A stretch of DNA of 8,279 bases, taken from Conexibacter sp. GTDB taxonomy: Bacteria; Actinomycetota; Thermoleophilia; Solirubrobacterales; Solirubrobacteraceae. Location: positions 1 through 8,279 of the forward strand of contig JAOPZP010000088.1 in assembly GCA_025964055.1 (NCBI GenBank). The letters are read 5' to 3'. The position numbers and the translations under genes are program-made. The notes under the pieces are model-generated. The model had not been told where the DNA came from, ran no database searches, and saw only the letters and a program-made list of their open reading frames with translations. This document shows, one piece after another, positions 5,111 to 8,279 of this stretch. Position 1 is the stretch's first letter, and each line of letters opens with the position of its first letter.

Positions 5111-5138
5111 CGCGCCGGCGTCTCACCGACGCCGCGCG
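5111..5138 (-). terminator. Stable GC hairpin, candidate terminator for the M28 gene
   Basis: CGGCGTC (5116-5122) pairs with GACGCCG (5128-5134) around loop TCACC. After a one-base bulge, CGCG (5111-5114) pairs with CGCG (5135-5138). On the minus strand it lies about 115 nt beyond the M28 stop. There is no T-tract. Confidence 0.4.
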
Positions 5139-5253
5139 CTGAACGCCCGCCCGCTCGGCCGACCAACCACATCAACAAGCGCCACGGAGCACGACCACGC
5201 CCACGACGCCAGTCCCCGACGCCCGCCATCGCACCGCCGAGCGCCGCGAGCCC

Positions 5254-6453
5254 CTACGTCCCCTCCGCCGTCCGCGCGATCGTCGCCTCGACCACGTCGC
5301 TGGCCGCGGCGACCGTGGCGTAGTCGACGTTGTCGGCCGTGTCGGTCGGCCAGTGGTAGTTGGCCGGCACGAGGTGCTCGGTGACCGAGCCCAGCGCGGC
5401 GACCTCGTAGCCGCGGCGCAGCGGGACGAGCCCGTCGGTCGCGAAGGTGAAGCGCATGCCGCGGCGCAGCGGCACGTCCGCGTCGCGCGCGGCGGCCGCC
5501 ACGCGCTCCTTCTGCTGGGACGGGTACTCGTACATGCGCAGGAAGCCCTCGCCCTCGATGAGCACGAGCTCGGGCGAGCCGACCGTGTCGAGGCAGAGGA
5601 AGCTGGTGGACTCCACGGGCAGCTCGCCGAAGTGGCGGCGCGCGTAGGCGAGCATGCCTTCCTGGTTGGCCTCCTCGGCGCCCGCCGACAGCAGGATCAC
5701 GCGAACGTCGGCCGGCGGCGGGCGCTCCTGCAGGCGGCGCGCGACCTCCAGCAGGACGGCGACGCCGCTGAGGTTGTCGTTGGCTCCGGGCACGACCGGC
5801 TCGCGGATCATGTGCGCCATGATCGCGGCGGTGCCGGCGGCGAAGGCCGCGCCCAGCAGCGCCGTCCTGCGCCCGCCGGTGAAGGCGCTCACGGCAACGG
5901 CGGCCGGTCCGCCGATGACCAGGCCCATCAACGGCGGCCAGCGGTCGATGCGGTCCATGACCCCGGGCAGGCGCTCGGTCATGAACCGCGCGGCGCCCTG
6001 GTCGAAGATGAAGCTCGTGCGCGCAGCGTCGTGATGGGCGTGGACCACGAGCGTGCGCGCGGCGTCCGGGGCGCCGATCTCGCCGATGACGTTGGTCGTC
6101 GTCTGGCGCTTGAGGAACCGGCGCAGCGTGCGGTGCCGTCCACCGGTGAGGTCCTGCCAGATGCCGGCCGCGGCCAGCGCGCTGATCAGGCCGCCGGTGC
6201 GGCGGTGGCCGGTGAGCACCGCCACGCCTGCGGCGGCGCCGGCGGCGTTGAGCACGCCCAGCGGCGTGAAGTACGTCCCGTGGACGGTCTCCTCGTCCAC
6301 GACGACGCGGGCGCCCGAGGCCTGCAGGCGCTGCGCGATCCAGCGTGCCGCCTCGGCCTCGCCGGCCGAGCAGGGAAGGCGGTCGAGGGCGGCCAGTGCC
6401 GACACGTCTGCCTGCAGGGCAGCCTGGGTCGGGGTCTGGGACACGCCGGACAT
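5254..6453 (-). CDS. M28-family zinc metallopeptidase with membrane segments
   Basis: The protein has 399 residues. M28 enzymes are two-zinc aminopeptidases or carboxypeptidases. The ligand set is visible in order: H140 and D142 in VVHAHHDAA, D226 in GANDNLSG, the pair E260-E261 in SAGAEEANQEG (catalytic base and ligand), D289 in CLDTVGS, and H367 in NYHWPTDT. All are present, so activity is likely. There is no N-terminal signal peptide. Hydrophobic stretches at about 64-81, 87-100, 174-191 and 197-216 interrupt the domain, suggesting a membrane-embedded peptidase whose topology is unclear. ATG at 6453 is preceded by AGGGTGAG, either a weak ribosome binding site or part of a -10 (TAGGGT, 6468-6463). 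It diverges from the HIT gene. The substrate is unknown. Confidence 0.88.
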   Translation of the reverse strand: MSGVSQTPTQAALQADVSALAALDRLPCSAGEAEAARWIAQRLQASGARVVVDEETVHGTYFTPLGVLNAAGAAAGVAVLTGHRRTGGLISALAAAGIWQDLTGGRHRTLRRFLKRQTTTNVIGEIGAPDAARTLVVHAHHDAARTSFIFDQGAARFMTERLPGVMDRIDRWPPLMGLVIGGPAAVAVSAFTGGRRTALLGAAFAAGTAAIMAHMIREPVVPGANDNLSGVAVLLEVARRLQERPPPADVRVILLSAGAEEANQEGMLAYARRHFGELPVESTSFLCLDTVGSPELVLIEGEGFLRMYEYPSQQKERVAAAARDADVPLRRGMRFTFATDGLVPLRRGYEVAALGSVTEHLVPANYHWPTDTADNVDYATVAAASDVVEATIARTAEGT

Positions 6454-6462
6454 CGACGTCTC

Positions 6463-6468
6463 ACCCTA
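6463..6468 (-). promoter_or_regulatory. Candidate -10 element TAGGGT for the M28 gene
   Basis: TAGGGT on the minus strand fits TAnnnT and lies 9 nt before the ATG at 6453, so the leader would be only a few bases or absent. Exactly 17 nt upstream is GCCTTC, the end of the 11-base direct repeat, as a possible -35. Confidence 0.4.
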
Positions 6469-6485
6469 CCGCGGAGGCCCCAGCC

Positions 6486-6507
6486 GAAGGCTGAACCACT
6501 TCTGAAC
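6486..6507 (-). promoter_or_regulatory. 11-base direct repeat GTTCAG, candidate response-regulator site
   Basis: On the minus strand GTTCAGAAGTG is followed at once by GTTCAGCCTTC. Two head-to-tail units with an 11-nt period resemble sites of OmpR/PhoB-type regulators such as Streptomyces PhoP, whose units start GTTCA. The repeat lies between divergent promoters and overlaps the -35 positions of both the M28 and HIT genes. Two units are few, so chance is possible. Confidence 0.35.
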
Positions 6508-6523
6508 GGACTGGCGCGATGGA

Positions 6524-6529
6524 TATGGT
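6524..6529 (+). promoter_or_regulatory. Candidate -10 element TATGGT for the HIT operon
   Basis: TATGGT fits TAnnnT and ends 7 nt before the ATG at 6536, which itself has no ribosome binding site. A leaderless mRNA is the simplest reading. A 17-nt spacer would put the -35 on TCTGAA (6501-6506). Confidence 0.45.
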
Positions 6530-6535
6530 GCCGCC

Positions 6536-6958
6536 ATGCCCGTCACCGATCCCGACTGCCTGTTCTGCAAGATCGTCGCCGGCGAGATCCCGTCGACGAT
6601 CGTGGACTCCGACGAGCGCACGGTCGCGTTCATGGACATCAACCCGGGAACGCGCGGGCACGCCCTCGTCGTGCCGCGCAACCACAGCCGCGACCTGCTG
6701 GAGATCGACCCCGAGGACCTCGCCGCCGTGGCGGTCGCCGGCCAGCGCCTGGCCGGACGCGCGAAGGAGGCGCTGGGCGCCGACGGCGTCAACCTCCTCA
6801 ACTCCTGCGGTGAGGTCGCGTGGCAGACCGTCTTCCACTTCCACCTGCACGTCATCCCGCGCTACGCCGACGACACGGTCCGGCTGCCCTGGATCCCGAC
6901 CCCCGGCGACCTGGACGAGATCCAGGTCGCCGGCGAGCAGCTCAAGGAGCAGGCATGA
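6536..6958 (+). CDS. HIT-family nucleotide hydrolase (HinT-like)
   Basis: The 140-residue protein shows the full histidine-triad signature: HFHLHVIPR with H101, H103 and H105, where the middle His is the nucleophile that attacks the alpha-phosphate of nucleotides or nucleoside phosphoramidates. N-terminal CLFCKIVAGEIPS gives C8 and C11, which with H50 and H101 form the structural zinc site of many HinT proteins. FMDINPGTRGHALVVPRNH is the usual nucleotide-binding strand region, and NLLNSCGEVAWQTVFHFH carries the residues before the triad. Length is near the 110-140 usual for the family. It is cytoplasmic. ATG at 6536 follows a -10-like TATGGT by 7 nt. The stop overlaps the next gene as ATGA, so the two are co-translated. 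Confidence 0.93.
   Translation: MPVTDPDCLFCKIVAGEIPSTIVDSDERTVAFMDINPGTRGHALVVPRNHSRDLLEIDPEDLAAVAVAGQRLAGRAKEALGADGVNLLNSCGEVAWQTVFHFHLHVIPRYADDTVRLPWIPTPGDLDEIQVAGEQLKEQA
6944..6949 (+). promoter_or_regulatory. Ribosome binding site AAGGAG of the enoyl-CoA hydratase gene
   Basis: AAGGAG lies 5 nt before the ATG at 6955, inside the end of the HIT gene. It decides the start at 6955 against longer in-frame candidates within the HIT gene. Confidence 0.75.
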
Positions 6959-7734
6959 GCGACGTCGTCCGCCTCGAGCAGGACGGCCCCCTCGCCGTCC
7001 TGACGATCGACAGCCCGCCGCTGAACCTCTTCGACACCGCGGTCTTCGACGGCTTCCGTGCCGCGATCGAGCGCGTCGCCGCCGACCCGCCCCGCGGCCT
7101 GCTGATCCGCGCCGAGGGCAAGGTCGTCTCCGGCGGCGTGGACGTCGGCAAGGTCTTCGACGGCATGTCGCCGCAGGACGGCGGGCAGCTGTGGGACGAC
7201 CTGCTGGAGGTCATCCACACGATCGAGGAGCTGCCGCTGCCGACGGTCTTCGCCGCGCACGGGCTGTGCCTGACCGCGGCCTTCGAGATCGCGCTGGCCT
7301 GCGACATCCTGCTGGCCTCCGAGAAGGCGAGGTTCGGCCTGGTCGAGATCGTCGTCGGCCTGACGCCCTCGATGGGCGGTCCGCAGCGGCTGGCCGAGCG
7401 CGCCGGGCCCGCGCGGGCCAAGGAGCTGATCTACACGGGCGAGCTCTACGACGCCGCGACGCTGGAGCACTGGAACGTCGTCAACCGCGTGTACGCACCG
7501 GAGAGCTTCGCGGACGAGGCGCACGCGTTCGCCACCAAGATCGCCAACGGCCCGACGCGCGCCCACGCGGCGACCAAGCAGATCGTCCGCGCGCAGAAGG
7601 AGGGCGGCGCCCGCGCCGCCGACGCGATCGTCGGCGAGGTGTCCGGCGCGCTGTTCGCGACCGAGGACCTCAAGAACGCCGTCCGCTCGTTCCTCGAGGA
7701 CGGACCGGGCAAGGCCACCTATGAGGGCCGTTGA
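6955..7734 (+). CDS. Enoyl-CoA hydratase/isomerase (crotonase family)
   Basis: The 259-residue length is typical of the family. Crotonases bind acyl-CoA thioesters and stabilise an enolate. The first oxyanion-hole segment is KVVSGGVDVGKVF (residues 56-68), in place of the usual FSAGADL. The second is AHGLCLTAAFEIALACDILL (101-120), where the common GGG is LTAA. Both hydratase glutamates are present: E111 in AFEIALACD and E131 in GLVEIVVGLTPSMGGPQRL. Hydration of a 2-enoyl-CoA is therefore plausible, although the altered loops make the substrate uncertain. The helical C-terminus (about 200-259) is intact. The ATG has a good ribosome binding site and overlaps the HIT stop as ATGA. The next gene starts 1 nt after its stop. 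Its link to HIT is transcriptional, and a shared pathway is not evident. Confidence 0.88.
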   Translation: MSDVVRLEQDGPLAVLTIDSPPLNLFDTAVFDGFRAAIERVAADPPRGLLIRAEGKVVSGGVDVGKVFDGMSPQDGGQLWDDLLEVIHTIEELPLPTVFAAHGLCLTAAFEIALACDILLASEKARFGLVEIVVGLTPSMGGPQRLAERAGPARAKELIYTGELYDAATLEHWNVVNRVYAPESFADEAHAFATKIANGPTRAHAATKQIVRAQKEGGARAADAIVGEVSGALFATEDLKNAVRSFLEDGPGKATYEGR

Positions 7735-7735
7735 G

Positions 7736-8279
7736 ATGCGGAGCCGGACGCTCGCCGTCGCCGCCGTGGCCGCGCTCGTCGCCGCCGGGGCGGTCGGCGC
7801 CTCGGCCGCCACGGCGCCCCAGCTGGTCAAGTCGGCCGATCCCAAGGGCGACGTCGCGAGCACGCTGGACCTCACGCGCGTGTCGCTGACGCGCGGCGGC
7901 GACGGGCGCCTGCGCGCGTCGATCACGCTCGCGGCCGACTGGGACGGCAAGGCCCTGCTGGCCGACGCCGGCCCCCCGGGCTCGGTCTGCCTGAAGGCGT
8001 GGACGACGACCGCGCCGCCGGACACGACGCCCGACTACCTCGTGTGCGTGACCGCCGACGCCAAGGGCGTCCTGCGCGGCTCGGTCCTGCACGAGCGGGC
8101 CAACAAGCTGCCCGAGCGCGTGGCGGCCACCGACGTCTCGCGGCCCAGCGGGCGGACGGTCAACCTGCGCTTCCCGCAGTCGGCGATCGGCTCGCCCGCC
8201 AAGCTCTTCGTCGCCGCCGAGTCCACCCGGCCCGGGTGCTCGCGCGTGACCTGCATCGACACCGCGCCCGACGCGCCCA
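7736..8279 (+). CDS. Secreted protein of unknown function, cut by the window end
   Basis: The frame opens with ATG at 7736, one base after the enoyl-CoA hydratase stop, and stays open for 181 codons to the window edge, so the C-terminus is missing. A clear signal peptide (SRTLAVAAVAALVAAGAVGA) has a cleavage site near ASA-A at 22-25. The mature part begins VKSADPKGDVASTLDLTRVS, an acidic DPxGD segment that looks like the start of a beta-sandwich, then alternating strands (RLRASITLAADWD, YLVCVTADAKG, TVNLRFPQSAIG, AKLFVAAES). Four cysteines (C85, C104, C168, C173) suggest two disulfides. The last visible part, CSRVTCIDTAPD, may close a domain. Third positions are very GC-rich. I cannot name a family. 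It is probably co-transcribed with the two upstream genes. Confidence 0.75.
   Translation, partial: MRSRTLAVAAVAALVAAGAVGASAATAPQLVKSADPKGDVASTLDLTRVSLTRGGDGRLRASITLAADWDGKALLADAGPPGSVCLKAWTTTAPPDTTPDYLVCVTADAKGVLRGSVLHERANKLPERVAATDVSRPSGRTVNLRFPQSAIGSPAKLFVAAESTRPGCSRVTCIDTAPDAP

Larger units (their letters stand above)
4839..5253. other. 415-base intergenic gap between convergent genes
   Basis: Open frames exist on both strands, but their products are R/P/A/G-rich and have no domain-like features, as expected from chance in GC-rich DNA. Two hairpins (4844-4878 and 5111-5138) are the only structures I can support. No tRNA, repeat array or mobile element is seen. Confidence 0.5.

Noticed and set aside
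3546..5126. 526-codon minus-strand open frame
   Set aside because: It covers the Crp-like gene antisense and the STAS gene in a wrong frame. It is low-complexity R/P/S sequence and conflicts with three better supported genes.
4860..5384. 174-codon plus-strand frame in the gap after the Crp-like gene
   Set aside because: Its start lies in the terminator loop, it runs into the M28 gene antisense, and the product is a P/R/S/A string. A short hydrophobic piece near residue 45 is not enough support.
5353..6813. 486-codon plus-strand open frame
   Set aside because: It is antisense to the M28 gene, whose zinc motifs are all in place on the other strand. Its product is R/G/A/H-rich without domain features. 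Long antisense frames are common in GC-rich DNA.
6519..7724. 401-codon plus-strand frame across HIT and crotonase
   Set aside because: S/R/T/P-rich shadow in another frame; the HIT triad and crotonase glutamates are in other frames.
6862..8025. 387-codon minus-strand open frame
   Set aside because: Antisense to the crotonase and the secreted protein, both supported by motifs and start signals.
1..8279. CRISPR array, insertion sequence, tRNA or rRNA gene
   Set aside because: No regular direct repeats with spacers, no transposase motif with terminal inverted repeats, and no recognisable RNA gene sequences were found by reading both strands.

Overview
This window looks like the chromosome of a high-GC actinobacterium. 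The best guess is class Thermoleophilia, order Solirubrobacterales (Solirubrobacter, Conexibacter, Baekduia and relatives). That guess rests on very GC-rich third codon positions, frequent GTG starts, short leaders, and lineage-typical families: secreted propeller-like proteins, an M28 peptidase with membrane segments, and a Crp/Fnr-like regulator with a degenerate sensor domain. No database search was possible, so the placement is an inference.

Layout. 1-90: a perfect hairpin (probable terminator of a gene left of the window), then a short promoter region. 90-371 (+): a small membrane protein. 372-3009 (-): a cluster of mostly exported products with visibly lower GC. In transcription order it holds a broken glycoside-hydrolase-like gene (signal anchor plus only the last part of the enzyme, in different frames), a secreted propeller-like protein overlapping it by GTGA, a doubtful 48-residue ORF, a secreted PASTA-domain protein, and a doubtful 37-residue ORF with a hairpin inside it. 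3213-3990 (-): a compact set made of a 46-residue hydrophobic membrane peptide (shorter than typical ORF cut-offs), a STAS-domain anti-sigma-factor antagonist overlapping it by GTGA, and a 95-residue protein of unknown function. 4113-4838 (+): a divergent Crp/Fnr-type regulator followed by a strong hairpin. 4839-5253: a 415-base gap with two hairpins and no convincing gene. 5254-6453 (-): an M28 metallopeptidase with predicted membrane helices. 6536-8279 (+): an apparent operon of a HIT-family hydrolase, an enoyl-CoA hydratase/isomerase (ATGA overlap) and a secreted protein that runs off the window.

How the parts may work together. The STAS protein, the membrane peptide and the divergent regulator form the most regulatory-looking unit, with an inverted repeat in their shared promoter region. 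HIT and enoyl-CoA hydratase are cytoplasmic enzymes that share a transcript, without an obvious common pathway. The lower-GC block looks like accessory cell-surface or secreted functions that are decaying.

Nothing here is a clear new defence, mobile or biosynthetic system. The more interesting signals are small: the hidden membrane-peptide/STAS coupling, a recurring start-proximal -10-like motif that suggests leaderless transcripts, an 11-base direct repeat in the M28/HIT promoter, an 11-mer shared by two terminator hairpins, and the deletion-type pseudogene.
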